From: Pogona vitticeps
Taxonomy: Eukaryota; Chordata; Lepidosauria; Squamata; Agamidae
Direction of reading: 5' to 3'
DNA length: 64,000 bases
Assembly: GCF_051106095.1 (NCBI RefSeq)
Contig: NC_135783.1
Location: forward strand, 312,125,822 to 312,189,821
Below are positions 1 through 11,124 of the stretch, in pieces (positions within the stretch are counted from its first letter, which is position 1; the number at the start of each line of letters is the position of its first letter). Both the position numbers and the translations under genes were made by a program. The notes under the pieces are model-generated. The model ran no database searches. It worked only from the letters and a program-made list of their open reading frames with translations, and had not been told where the DNA came from.

Positions 1-13
1 TGAAACATATGTT

Positions 14-241
14 CTAGTGTCTGGTAATCTTGGCCTTCAGTAATATCATCTGGAAGCACCTGTTTCCTGGTCCGAAGAGCTGGTGTGAATCAAAATAATC
101 CTTCCACCAAATCAGTACAAGTGAGAGTTTGTGGTCTCTAAAATATGGATCAAGCAACTCATCCTTATTCCATGAAGTTTTCCACTGAAATAAATATTTC
201 AGCCTGTAAAGCACCATAACATTTTTGTTTTTGTTAGACAT
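14..241 (-). other. Unrecognised 75-codon open frame
   Basis: This open frame has a natural-looking composition (for example LVLIWWKDYFD and QLFGPGNRCFQ), not the low complexity of chance frames. I do not recognise the family. It could be a decayed transposon or retrocopy fragment. No splice signals or upstream gene support it. Confidence 0.2.
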
Positions 242-517
242 GATAAAGGACTAGCACGGCTTCCTCTTTGAACATTTCTCCATGAAGTGTCCTCTACTTA
301 TTTCTACATATGGTGAACCAGCTCCAACATCTGTACCAATTCAACATCATTCTTCCCAAATTCATTTGTTTTGTAAAATGTACTTAACAAATCGATGTAT
401 CCTGACTTTCTACTTCCAGATAGTTAATGACTGTAAAATATAAGATGAAATACGCAATGATGTGTGTCCATTTGCACATATGTAATAAACCATAAATATG
501 TGCATATTACAGGAATG

Positions 518-665
518 TGGCCGTAGCTCAGCAGTAGGGCATCGTACAAAAGGTTCCAGGTTTACTCCAGTCTAAGGACTGGAAAATATTGCTCCAGTTA
601 ATTGTGAGCTAGATGGACCAGTGGTTTGATTCAGTATTAAGCTATTTCATCTGCTCATCTGGAAA
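518..665 (+). mobile_element. tRNA-derived SINE, truncated
   Basis: The head reads GGCCGTAGCTCAGCAGTAGG, an A-box-like tRNA start, and GGTTCCAGGTTTACTCC is a B-box-like stretch. The body ends with AGCTAGATGGACCAGTGGTT followed by a CAGTATTAAG-type tail. A second copy of the family lies at 46500-46672 on the minus strand. It is old and diverged. Confidence 0.7.
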
Positions 666-955
666 ACTAAAAGTGAACTTATTCCTTGAAAACCAAGGTG
701 AACTACTAGGAATATTATGTACCATGAGAAAATTACATAGATTCAACTTTCACAATAAGTAGGATCTCCAGTTCTTAGGATTACTGAGGAAGGGCACTAG
801 AATAACACACCAAGAATCCACTATAACCACCAAAGGTCATATGGCTCCTTAATGCCAAACAAGTTTTATTTGGCACAATCGCTCATGTACCATAGCCCAT
901 TTCATCACATGACCCTGATGAAGTGTGCTACACTCCTTGAGATTTAGGCATCCTT

Positions 956-1112
956 CAGTCTCGAGAGACTGCATCTAGTGTGTCTGAGAAGGCCAATTCG
1001 AGAGTGACAATCCCTTCCACACTGAAGACAATCTGTACCCTGTCCAGCTCCCTGATTTTGCTGCTTTCGTGACTGCCTCTTTGTCTCAGCCTGCTGGACT
1101 TCTTGAGAACCT
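956..1112 (-). mobile_element. 3' end fragment of the LINE seen at 33597-35712
   Basis: The stretch from GGCATCCTTCAGTCTCGAG through GAGAAGGCCAATTCGAGAGT to CAGCCTGCTGGAC is near-identical to 33599-33790. On the minus strand it covers the C-terminal zinc-finger codons and 3' end of that LINE, with some internal loss. Confidence 0.7.
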
Positions 1113-1340
1113 GTGCCAAATAGAACATGTTAATCTTAAAGGAGCTTCAGTGGATACCATTACCTTACAAGCTGTGCTTGCTAGAAAACAATCCAGTTCT
1201 TGGAAATCTGTGGCCAGACATATTTTGCTATCAGTTTTCAGACCCTGACAGTCACAGTGCAAACCCTTTGCAAGGGGGAAAAACACACCTTATTCATAGA
1301 TTCACCGATATTCAAGTAGTTGCTGAAATGCTGTTGAGTA

Positions 1341-1486
1341 GCATAGTAATGTGCACTAGAGTTGGCCCAGTAGGTTAGTGAGGATGATTAGCATAGTAAT
1401 GTGCACTAGAGTTGGCTCAGTAGGTTAGTGAGGATGATTAGCATAGTAATGTGCACTAGAGTTGGCCCGGTAAGTTAGTGAGGATG
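1341..1486. repeat. Minisatellite, three 50-bp units
   Basis: The units start at 1341, 1391 and 1441 with GCATAGTAATGTGCACTAGA; the third is cut short. They differ by only a few bases, so the expansion is recent relative to its surroundings. The unit start resembles the TAGCATAGTAAG motif of the repeat next to it and at 15530. Confidence 0.9.
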
Positions 1487-1690
1487 TGGTAATCAACTCC
1501 TTCATGTTCCATTGATTCAAATGGGTCTACTCTAGCTGCAACTTCATCATACTGACAACTAGAGTAGGCCCATTTGAATCAACTCACACAGAAGAACTGG
1601 CTTATCAACTCTCCACTGATTCAATGAGCCTACTTTGGTGTGAATTACTGCAGGATTTCAGTACCCTGGGCAATAGGATTTCAGGAAGTA
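1487..1690. repeat. Unnamed dispersed repeat (copy 1)
   Basis: The stretch carries CCATTGATTCAAATGGG, AGTAGGCCCATTTGAATCAA and GATTCAATGAGCCTAC-type segments. The same segments recur in the same order at 15420-15665. I cannot assign a family. Confidence 0.5.
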
Positions 1691-2261
1691 GATAGATGGG
1701 AAGGTTTTCGGGGTACTATGAACCATACAATCACAAGCTTTAAACTGTGTTCTCTGTCTTGAGTTTCTTCTTAAAACAGGGCTGTCTTAATGAAAAAATA
1801 TCTCAGCTGTGGATATATTCTGGTTACACTTTAGGACCTTTTCTCCTCAAGAAGCGTTGCAAGGTGTAGAGATTATGGGGTTTGGAGTTCAGTAACATCT
1901 GGCTACCCAAGATTGTGAAAGTCTGGCTGAATGAATTGGCCTTAGAGCTGTGAGGAAATCACAAACTGGGATTGGAAGTACCAAGTTTGTTTTGAGAAAG
2001 CCACAATATTTCTTATGCAAGATTTTAGTTTTTATAAGAAACCTTGAGAGAGTTTATCTCAAGGTTTCTTACAAAAGAAGGGGAGGAGGAAGGAATCATA
2101 TAATATTAATTATTTTTTTAAAAAGTCCTGTCCTCAAAGATATGGAAGGGATTTGGAAGAGATGTGTTACAAGTAGCAATGTTACCTGTAACATATTACT
2201 TTGGAGGTAACAATATTGTACTCAGATCCCTTTTGCTAAATAACGTAACAGGTTTTTAATT
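1691..2261. other. No gene; contains a perfect 15-bp hairpin
   Basis: The only structure seen is an inverted repeat at 2035-2049 and 2057-2071 (TAAGAAACCTTGAGA and its complement) around a 7-base loop. The rest looks unique. Confidence 0.5.
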
Positions 2262-2370
2262 GGTTGTTGTGGGTTTTTTGGGTTCTTTGGCAGAGTTCTG
2301 AAGGTTGTTCTTCCTAACGTTTTGCCAGTCTCTGTGGCCGGCATCTTCAGAGGACAGGAATAGCACAGGA
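2262..2370 (-). mobile_element. Penelope-like short element (copy 1)
   Basis: The body runs from GGTTGTTGTGGG through GTTCTGAAGGTTGTTCTTCC and GTCTCTGTGGCCGGCATCTT. It is flanked by AGGTTTTTAATT at 2250-2261 and 2371-2382, a 12-bp target duplication. The family is shared with 20017-20230 and 39581-39741. The Penelope assignment is inferred from structure (variable-length duplications, inverted copies). Confidence 0.6.
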
Positions 2371-2383
2371 GTAGGTTTTTAAT

Positions 2384-4750
2384 TACTTTGGAGGATCAAA
2401 TATGCTTTGGGGAAATTTTGAAGGAAGACGTTCAAAATGTAGGCTTTTTCTTCCTTCTTAAAATAGATTTCTTTTCCAAAAAGAGATGAGGTTCCAATCT
2501 AGATATTGGTGTTTGATTTTACTATCAAAAGAATTATATCTTCCTTTCTGTGTTCACTCTTCTGGTCTGTCCAAATGTATTTGTGCTGTGGCATTGATCA
2601 AAAGTGGAGCGCGGTCTTCACCCTCTCATCTCTGTCTGAGGCTGATATATGTTGAGGCATCTCAGGGACTTTTACTCTTTCTTCAGCAGGATCCATATGT
2701 TGTAACAAAATGTAATCTCTAGAGCTGTTTTTACTCTCTTTGGGACACCAACAGGTGAGGCAATTTCTTCCTTCATGAATTAAGCACATCAATATTCAGC
2801 TGCACATGGCTAACGCCAGGAAAGTTTGCTCCTTTCTCATGGGCATGCTTGAGGGATCTTGGCCAATACCCTTGTTTAGAGATGCAACATCCAAAAAGTC
2901 ATGATGACATCAAACCTCCAGAAGAAAAAGAGCCAAAGAAGAAGAAGATTTAGTCTCAAAAGGAAGAGATAAGCTTAACTTAAAATTCCAAATGCTTAAA
3001 ATTTAAAGTGGAGTTGAAAAATAAAATGAAAATTAAAATGGGAAGCATCTTTTAAAATGCATAAGCTCAATCTGCAATGCAAAGAAAGGAGGTTTCTAGA
3101 CTTAACCTAGATATTCACATTTGGGACAGCGGTTTAATTAATTCCAAGATCAATTCAATCTGAAACATGCTTATTAGAAAGTAACTCCCAGTGCCCCCAA
3201 TGTAATTACATCTGATGAAATGCATTTTAGGATCCTTCAGCTAGACTGTTTCCACAAAAGAAACTTAAATCTCATAATATAATCACACAATATATCTTTT
3301 CCACATCCATCAGCTACATTCACTAGAATGTTAATTTGATATAATATTGGCTCAGTTCTACATTTTATATCCAATTAACAATGTGCAATGATACTTTTCT
3401 AGACTGAAATCTATATTTAGCATTAGCACCTGACCATTTACCAACTCTTCCACCAGGGCTAGGGGAGCACCCTCCTCCTGGCTGATTTTCCCATCTAACA
3501 TAAAAGCACTCCAGCTGATGTAGATATAAAGTATTTCTGTCCCCTGCAGCATTGAAGCAGCTTACAATTCCAGAGATGTTTCACCTGGGAAATGTAGTTC
3601 AACATGGAGATTCCACAGTATGGATAAGTGCCTCAGGCTACTCTGTACAGGGGGTAGACTGCTAATTTTGCAGACACTGGCCTGAATATTTACAGCACAG
3701 TTAGATAGTTTTACAACCAGGACAGGGGCTGACTTGAGACAAACATCTATGTGGAGAAATTTTCCAAAGCAAAAGTTATTTATAGTGTAGGTTTATTGTA
3801 ACAATGTTAAGTTTTCCATTACTTGGTAATCTTCAAGTTAGACTGCTGTAATGACTAGTATTTGGGACTACGTTTGAAGAATGTTCAGAAATTCCCATGA
3901 ACCATCTAATAGCAATCTTCTGCACTAAAACTGGGACTGGACGTTAGGATAATGGGCATTAACCGAACTACAAACTGGAAAAAGCCATGTAGTGGTCTGC
4001 AGGTTTCAGTTCATGCAAGCCATTTTGTTGAAACAAGGCAAAATTAAGTGCCAAACTATTTTCCACTGGGTGTTTCAGTTTGCTTCAGCAAAATGGATTT
4101 CCGTCTGCCCACTGCCTCTGTACCTGGTCCTGCCATGGCCACCTCCTCCTCCGCCACTGCCGCTTTCAGAGATAGCAGGCCTGGCTTCCCTTCCAGGAGC
4201 CAGGCCCCCTGTCTCTGCACATGCTCCCACCTATCAGGCACATGAGCACAGGCAGCACCCAGCCACAGCATTCTTGGCATTGTGTTGGAGTCTTCTAGAT
4301 ATGGCTGTGCTCATTTGGGCAGAAGGCACAATCTCTGAGGCAACTCAGAAACCCACTGCCTCCATAGGAGCTGTGGCCTCCACCCACAGCCACCTCTTAT
4401 TGACCTGATTTTTTTTGTTTTGGTTGGGATGTTAATGATTTCAATATGGAGAGACAGTAGGTGGCTTCATTGTCATGAATAGATCATTATTTGGGGGCTT
4501 CTAGAAACTTCTGTTTTCTGCTGGATTGGACAGCATATTACAATAGTTTGCCTACAGAGCAAGGAAATCCAAATGCTTCCCTAATTGCTTTAGGAAAGTT
4601 TTTTTTTCCTACCTCAGCCTGGGATTCTATCAAAACTCCAGTGTTGTCTCTGGGACACAGAAATGACCTAAGCAGTTTACCTCACAGACTCTGTGGGGGT
4701 TCACTTCAAAGCTTGCCCCCTGCCAGTGCCAGAAACTATAAATAATAGTG
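2384..4750. other. No gene recognised
   Basis: This reads as unique or very old sequence. A GC-richer patch at about 4080-4390 opens several overlapping frames on both strands, but none resembles a protein family or has splice support. Confidence 0.5.
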
Positions 4751-4754
4751 AATC

Positions 4755-4921
4755 CTATACATAGCATGGTTTCTGGTTCCATCTAGTGGACAGGTCTGGT
4801 AATTACATGTTGGAAATACATATTTCTGGGTGTGTGTTTTTTCATTTAACATTTTTAACATTTTCAAACCATGGATAAGTGAAACTGTGGATACTGACCC
4901 CGTGGATACGAGTGTTCTGCT
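4755..4921 (-). mobile_element. MITE related to the copy at 25003-25221
   Basis: Segments TCTGGTTCCATCTAGTGGAC, AACCATGGATAAG and CTGTGGATACTGACCCCGTGG match the reverse complement of 25003-25221. The style resembles mammalian Tigger-type MITEs with GTATCCGCGG-like ends. It is decayed. Confidence 0.55.
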
Positions 4922-4961
4922 ATGGTTGCTCCAAATCCACGTAACTATCTCCAATCCTATA

Positions 4962-5318
4962 CATTTTTGTCCAGCTGTTCAAAAGCAGTGCACATACCTA
5001 GATGGTGCCAAAGAAAGCATACTTCTTTACTACCATTGCATATGCACAGCTCTCAGTCTTTCTCCAATCAAAAGCCTAACTTGGCCTTGTGCAGGTCTAC
5101 CAGCAGCTGTGGATGAGGCCATAGACCTTTGTACTAGGCTTGCAGCTGACCTCTTCCAAAGCACTTGGCAGATCTGCGGGTGGGCAACCCCGGCTTTTGG
5201 TTGGAGCAAGTTGAAGAACTGTGCAGATGACTTGGTAGCAGAAAGTATGCTTTCTTTGCTGATATCTAGGCATTTGAGGTGTTTTTGAACAATTGAACAA
5301 ACACCGACAAAATCGGGG
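4962..5318. repeat. Long imperfect palindrome
   Basis: The left arm (about 4962-5075) contains CAAAGAAAGCATACTT and CTCCAATCAAAAGCC; the right arm (about 5197-5318) contains their complements GGCTTTTGGTTGGAG and AAGTATGCTTTCTTTG. Arms of roughly 115 bases surround a centre of about 120 bases. This fits a fold-back MITE, but no target duplication was identified. Confidence 0.65.
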
Positions 5319-5454
5319 ATGGATGTTGAAGTGGAAATGTTGGTTTTTAACTTACAGATTTTAAAATGTTTTTGAATAGTTTTAAAGATCGATTTAAAAA
5401 ATATCTTAATACTGTATATGTTTGATTCTTTTTTAAAATATATATATATAGTTA

Positions 5455-5560
5455 TATCGTGTTTTAAAATCTGTTATTTTACTTGTTACGAGCTGCCTTG
5501 GATCTCCTATGGGGAGAAAGGCTGCACATAAATGAAATAAATAAATCAGTAAAATAAATT
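5455..5560 (+). mobile_element. L2-like LINE 3' tail
   Basis: GAGCTGCCTTGGATCTCCTATGG then GGGAGAAAGGCTGCACATAAATGAAATAAATAAATC follows the usual amniote L2/CR1-type end with a TAAA-rich tail. Confidence 0.6.
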
Positions 5561-7235
5561 TATGTTAGAAGTCATCACTCAGAAATCTGGGGTACTTTGC
5601 TCACAATATGAAGACGATGCACAGCTGGCTTCTTTTCATCTAGAAGCAGAGCTGTTGAAGTTCTCTTGGTGTATGGAGATAATAACAGCCTGGATTAAGG
5701 CTGAAAAAAAAATGAGACCGTGCTCTTTGTCAGGAAACAGACGGATTTAAAGAAGGAATTCAACCTGTTTTGATCAGGATAAGTGTACTTCTAAACTCTG
5801 CTTGGTAGTTTCAGGACACTCAGTTGATGGGTTCAGCCACTAGCACCTTTACCTGACTTTCATGCACCATAAACTGGCTCTGTTCATAACAAGGTCATTG
5901 AGTACTTTTGGAGTAGTTTCAATGGGACTAAGAACTGAGAAAGGGAAGAAGTGGAAATCACTTATATTTCTTTCTTCATCACTTCTGGTATCATCCAAAT
6001 CAAATCAAAAGATACCTCAGATCTTATGGATGAGATGTATGAACTCCTGAACTCATCTAGAGCTCTTTTTATTAGGGATGTTCTCCATGTCCCACTTGAT
6101 AAAGTACAGGAAGACTGCCAGAAGCCTCTTGTGCTTTTCCTTTCTCAGTTTCTTTGTAACCTCACTAGGGGACTGACTAATAACATCGTCTTCATCTTTG
6201 AATAGTATGACATAAGGCAAAAATAAAAATTCATGGCTTTTGTCAAAGAAAGCACTTTATTACCTTTTGGCAAGTTATTCAGCACTAGTACCTCCCAGTG
6301 TACCCTAAGCCAATTTGTGTTTAGGGGTGTAATTTGATGGTCCCTAGGAAGGCATAGCAGGAGCCATCTAGTAAAGTATATCTCCATTTCTGTGTATGGA
6401 TATTGCTCATTGGATGAAAGCAACCCTCCGTCTTCTCAAAGTGGAAAAATCCACCACAAAGACCACACTCCTGGCAGATTGCCTGGAATGGGCCACTTCC
6501 TAGGGCATGAGAAGGAGACTGCAAATAATAATCTTTCTCTACACACTCCCCCCCCAACATATCTATAAAGCAACCCACAAAGTTTGTTGGTCCTACAATT
6601 TAACCTATTAACTAATTTAGTGGGAGACACTGTGGGAAATTAAACTGAAAGGAACAGGGCAAGGACAAATGGCAACAAATAGAGTCTCCTCTCCTGGCTA
6701 TAATGGCTATTGTCCTGTTGTCTAAACATGCAATGGAAAGAGAAAACAAGCATTCCCTCTACACCATTAGGCTCCCCATGGCATGACCAGTTGCATGACT
6801 GATCTCACAACTGGTGCAAGAACAGGTATGTGAACAGGAGCCTGATAGAGTGGAGCGATGTCATGTGTACAGTATGTACAGGCAACAGGACACTAGTCAT
6901 TGAACCAGCAGGGTGAAGAAAACAGTAGCTGTACCACAGAAGTTCACCTCTGACAACCATTGTGTTGCTCTGTTCACTGAACTATAACAAGCTTCTTTTT
7001 ATTTGTGTACACAAAACTATAACTTTTAAAATGCTTATTCCCTGTGTGTCAAAACCTAACCCCTGATTTTGCTTTGCTGCATCACCTTAGTCACCTTTCC
7101 TTTATAAATTGTGTGCCATTCATTAATAAGCCATTCTCAGCATAGTGAGAAGTCTAATGACTTCTGTAGACTTTCCTTAGATAACTCCTGTTTAATTTTG
7201 ATCTTATAAGTATTATGTTCATTGCTTTGAATTGT
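5561..7235. other. No gene recognised
   Basis: Short frames on both strands lack homology that I can see. No intact repeat was identified. Confidence 0.45.
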
Positions 7236-7376
7236 TCTCTGATGTTGTGTTTGCTTAATATGTAAACCACCCAGATTGGCTTTGGCAGTCAGATGGATGG
7301 TATAGAAGTCAAATCAATCAGTCAATCAGTCAATCGATCAATCGATCGATCAATCGATCAATCAATCAATCAATTC
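7236..7376 (+). repeat. L2-like tail followed by (AATC)n microsatellite
   Basis: TAAACCACCCAGATTGGCTT is the L2-like end; it runs into CAATCAATCAGTCAATCG and further AATC/ATCG units up to 7376. Confidence 0.7.
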
Positions 7377-7846
7377 CACTAAGGGAGGTGTTTCAAATAC
7401 AGCTAAATCACAGTGTTCAAAAGTCTTGAGTCAGCTCCTCAAACTGAAAAGATTTGGGTCTGGGAAATAGACATATGAGTGCTGCCAGCACTGCTGCAGA
7501 AGTTGAAGGGGCGGGGTGGGGTCAGCCTGTCACTGCTCAGATCATACACTGCACACTGCATCAAATTGGTCTCCAGAGCTGTTGTCCCAGAAGGAAGCCT
7601 CCTCTTAAGATAATGCACAAGAAAGCCCACATACAGTTTGCCGCAGACAAGGAGACTAAGGACATGGATTTCTGGAACCATGTCCTGTGGTCCGATGACA
7701 CCAAGATACTCTTATTTGGTTCAGATGGCGTCAAGCGTGTGTGGTGGCAAGCAGGTGAAGAGTACAAAGAAAAGTGTGTCATGCTTACAGTCAACATGGT
7801 GGTGAGAGTATCATGGTCTGGGGCTGCATGAATGCTGCCGGCACTG

Positions 7847-9209
7847 ACTTTTCCCCTCCTGCTCTAAACAACTCGCCTACCCCTCTCCTTATGTATGCGG
7901 ATGATGCCGTTCTCCTCTCTATCACTAAATTGGGCCTCTGCAAGCTCCTCCTCTCCTTTCAACAATACTGTTCCAGCAACGACCTAACCATAAATTCAGA
8001 GAAAACCAAAATACTGGTTTTTGGCAAATCCTGGGCTCCGTCTTCCTGGAGAATTGGTAACTCCACATACCAACAGGTCCAGACTTTCAGATATTTGGGG
8101 ATTCTTTTCCACTTTCGGCATTCATGGAGCCCACACCGCACCTCCGCAATCGCTTCTTCCTCTCTCTCCCTCAGTGCAATTTCCCGTTTTCACTTCCATT
8201 CTGGTAATCAGTATGTACCTGCTGCCACCAAAATTTTATACTCTAAGACAATTTCCCAGTTACTTTATGGAGTCCCAATTTGGATCGAGGCAGCAAACTC
8301 TGAAATCGATAAGGTGGCTGCCTCCTTTCTTAGGAAAATCCTCGGGATCCCTAATCTTATCAGACTTTCCACCATTACTCTAGAACTGGGTATCCACTTA
8401 CCCTCTACCCTAGCCTGGACCACTACCTTCACGTTCTGGCTCAGAACTCACCTCTTAACCCCCTCTGACTCGATCCTACAAGATTTATTAAAGGACCCCT
8501 ACACTTCTACGTGGTTTCACTTCATAGAAGCCAAACTATTGTCATTATCTCTCTCTGTCGAAACTCTAGCCGACATGAACCTCAACCCAGCATATCAAAT
8601 CATTAGATCCAATCTTTATGACCTCGAACATGCAACCCTACTCTCCCAATTGAACCCCACCTGCTCTCCTCTTGCTTTTGGCCTATCCCCCTCCCTTGGC
8701 CGCCCCTCCAATTATTTTAACCAATTGTCCAACCCTCAAAAAAGACGAGCTTTTATGCTCGCTAGGCTGAATATCTTTCCATCTGCAGCCCATCTTGGGA
8801 GATTCACTCGAATCCCCAGCCCCAACAGATTGTGTCACTCTTGTGCATCCGAACCCGACTCCCTGGACCACATCTTACTCCGGTGCCCATCCCACAACAT
8901 CCCCCGTAAGCGGCTACTAGGCCCACTCCTCTCTTCCCTCTCCCCTTTCTTCCTCGACCTTACCCCCATACTCCTGAGTGATTTCTCACCTTTTATCACC
9001 AGCCAAGTTGCTGACTTTCTTCTAACTGTTATGAAGACCTCCCCTCCCCCCCTCCCCCTATCCTAAACCCTCTATAAATTTTTTTGAACCTAGCCTACTA
9101 CAATCCCAACCTCACCCTTCCCCCCACCCAGTATTGGAATGTAACTATCCTGTGTACTCCCTGTACCCTGTAATGCCAATAAAGGTTTCTGTATGTGTGT
9201 ATGTGTGTG
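7847..9209 (+). mobile_element. 5'-truncated LINE inserted in the Tc1 element, long open reverse-transcriptase frame
   Basis: A perfect 14-bp target duplication (TGCTGCCGGCACTG, 7833-7846 and 9210-9223) defines the ends. The frame is open from the insertion point to a stop at 9066, about 406 codons. It starts just before the YADD motif (7894-7905), so the first part of the reverse transcriptase is lost. Later landmarks are SEKTKILVFG, TFRYLGI and a CCHC-like motif CHSC-x8-H-x4-C near the C-terminus. The tail has AATAAA at 9178 and ends in TG repeats. The clade is uncertain; an I/Jockey-group element such as Vingi is one candidate. The open frame and exact duplication make it the youngest-looking LINE here. 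Confidence 0.85.
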
Positions 9210-9580
9210 TGCTGCCGGCACTGGGGAACTACAGCTCATTGCGGGAATCATGAATGCCAACATGTGACATACTGAAGCAGAGCATGATCCCCTCCCTTCA
9301 GAGACTGGGCTGCAGGGCAGTATTCCAACATGAGAACAACCCCAAACACACCACCAAAATGACCACTGCCTTGCTAAAGAAGCTGAGGGTAAAAGTGATG
9401 GACTGACCAAGCATGTTGTCCAGACCTAAACCCTATTGAACATCTGTGGGGCATCATGAAACAGAAGGTGGAGATGTACAAGGTCTCTAATATCCACTAG
9501 CTCTGTGTTGTCGTCATGGAGAAGTGAAAGAGGACTCCAGTCATAACCTGTGATTCTCTGGTGAACTCTATGCCCAGGAG

Positions 9581-9949
9581 TGTGGGGAACGTCTGCTTAA
9601 AGGCTGCAGCTGCATTCTGCTTAAAGGCTGCAAGTGCATTCTGCTTCAGTGACGTGCATACACCCCTGGCAGAATGCGGCAGCTGCCAGCAGGTGGGGTA
9701 GCCCCTTATTGTGCCCTTTTACTTAGAGGTAGAGCATAAGATCAAAGGGTTAATTTAGCCAATCCTTGTTGTGATTAGGTAACTATTATCCTATCTGTTT
9801 CTCTCATAACATACTATGTAATCATGCTAAGTAAATAAAAGAGCTTTCAGGGTGTTGCCAGTAGGCTCCGCTGGCTCGGACTTTCACTGTCGACTCCTTT
9901 ATTCTCTCTCTAAGGCAATTAGCCTTCCTTTGTTCCGTGATCACCCACA
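9581..9949 (+). mobile_element. Solo LTR (retrovirus-like or LTR retrotransposon fossil) in the Tc1 element
   Basis: The 369-base unit starts TGTGGGGAAC and ends CACCCACA, with an AATAAA signal inside at about 9835. It is flanked by CAGGAG and CAAGAG (6 bp, one mismatch), where the Tc1 sequence resumes. No internal region is present, so recombination between LTRs is likely. It is younger than the Tc1 copy. Confidence 0.75.
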
Positions 9950-10250
9950 CAAGAGGGTCAGGGCGGTGCTGGAAAATAATGGTGGGCACACAAGATATTG
10001 ACACTTTGTGCCCAGTTTTGGACATTGTCACTTAGGGGTGTACTCACTTTCGTTGCCAGTGGTTTAGACATTAATGGCTCTGTGTTGCATTATTTTGCAG
10101 CAACAGGACATTTACACTGTTATATAAGCTGTATACTCACTGCTTTACATTGTAGCCAAGTGTAATTTCTTCAGTGTTGTCACATGAAAGGATATACTAA
10201 AATATTTCTTGAAATGTGAGGGGGTGTACTCACTTCTGTGATATAATGTA

Positions 10251-10850
10251 GCTTCCCAGACCAAATAAGCCAGTAGCTTGGTTGAGGCTGTTGGATGGGG
10301 GTGCACGGGCGGAGGAGGGAATAAAGACGGCTTCCCTCAACTTTTGAGCAAAGCTTTTTTTTAAAAAAAAGAGATGCAATAAGTTAGATTTATTTTATTT
10401 TTTAATATTTATGTTTCATTTATGATTCCTAGAACTGGACATTCTTCTGAAAGAGAAGGAATCTCTCTTCAAAATAAAATTTTAGAAGTTGTGATCTTGA
10501 TCAGATCTTGAACTTAGTCCATTTCACACCACCACCTCCTAAGTATTTGCCAGAGCTGACAGCATCTTGTCCCCCACTCCACCCCACCCCATCTGTGAGT
10601 TGGCATGACATGTGAAAAGGGGAGCTAATGTATGTATAGCTACAGTCTGTAGTCTGGTTCTGGATATTTTCGGAAGTCTATAGATGAATAAAAGTGTGAT
10701 GTTAGGACCACAGGCAGTTGCTAAAGTCATTCATTCCATTGTTTACTTCTCTTTATTTGTTACATTTATAATTTAGATATACGGTGTTGCAGTCAGAGGT
10801 TAGGAACTCAGCTCCACACCATGCCTACTAGGGAAAGAAGCCTGTGTAAA
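10251..10850. other. No gene recognised
   Basis: AT-rich sequence with no identified repeat. A segment near 10430-10510 (TTCTTCTGAAAGAGAAGGA, then AAGTTGTGATCTTGA) resembles 11460-11545, so the two may be an old local duplication. Confidence 0.4.
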
Positions 10851-10859
10851 CCCGGAGGA

Positions 10860-10955
10860 GAAGAAAGGAATAATGAACTGCTTCTGAGTACTTCTTTCTA
10901 CTAAGAAAACCCTGGCAAAAATTTTAATGTAAGTCAGAATCAATTTGATGGCATG

Positions 10956-11029
<74 letters not shown>

Positions 11030-11100
11030 GTGGTGGTGATGATGATGATGGTGATGATGATGATGATGATGATGATGATTCAGTGATGTGGCAGTAGTAT
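10860..11100 (+). repeat. SINE tail with long (GAT)n microsatellite
   Basis: GAACTGCTTCTGAGTA, AAAACCCTGGCAAAAA and AGTCAGAATCAATTTGATGGCA are the tail of the SINE seen at 14545 and 37621. The tail runs into GAT repeats at about 10957-11080, interrupted by GGTGGTG near 11029. The long poly-His and poly-Ser frames here are read from this repeat. Confidence 0.85.
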
Positions 11101-11124
11101 ACATGCATCTTCTCCTCTCCACTT

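Larger units (their letters stand above)
7430..10248 (+). mobile_element. Tc1-type DNA transposon, 5'-truncated, decayed, with two nested insertions
   Basis: Transposase-coding pieces read FGSDGVKRVWWQAGEEYK and (after a frame shift) GGESIMVWGCMNAAGT before the first insertion; after it the DNA still matches the HTSKTTALLKKLRVKVMDW and PDLNPIEHLWGI part of Tc1 transposases, with a TGA in place of Trp after VMD. The right end carries two GGGGTGTACTCACTT motifs (about 10036 and 10221), the inner and outer repeat blocks of this Tc1 group, and ends at 10248 before TA. The left terminal repeat and first part of the gene are missing. It is interrupted by a LINE at 7847-9209 and an LTR at 9581-9949. 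It cannot be autonomous. Confidence 0.88.

Noticed and set aside
1341-1486. CRISPR-like array
   Set aside because: The units are contiguous with no distinct spacers, in vertebrate DNA; it is a minisatellite.
3992-4408. 138-codon frame with a proline-rich stretch
   Set aside because: Overlapping frames on both strands are equally open, no protein family is recognisable, and no splice or promoter context supports it.
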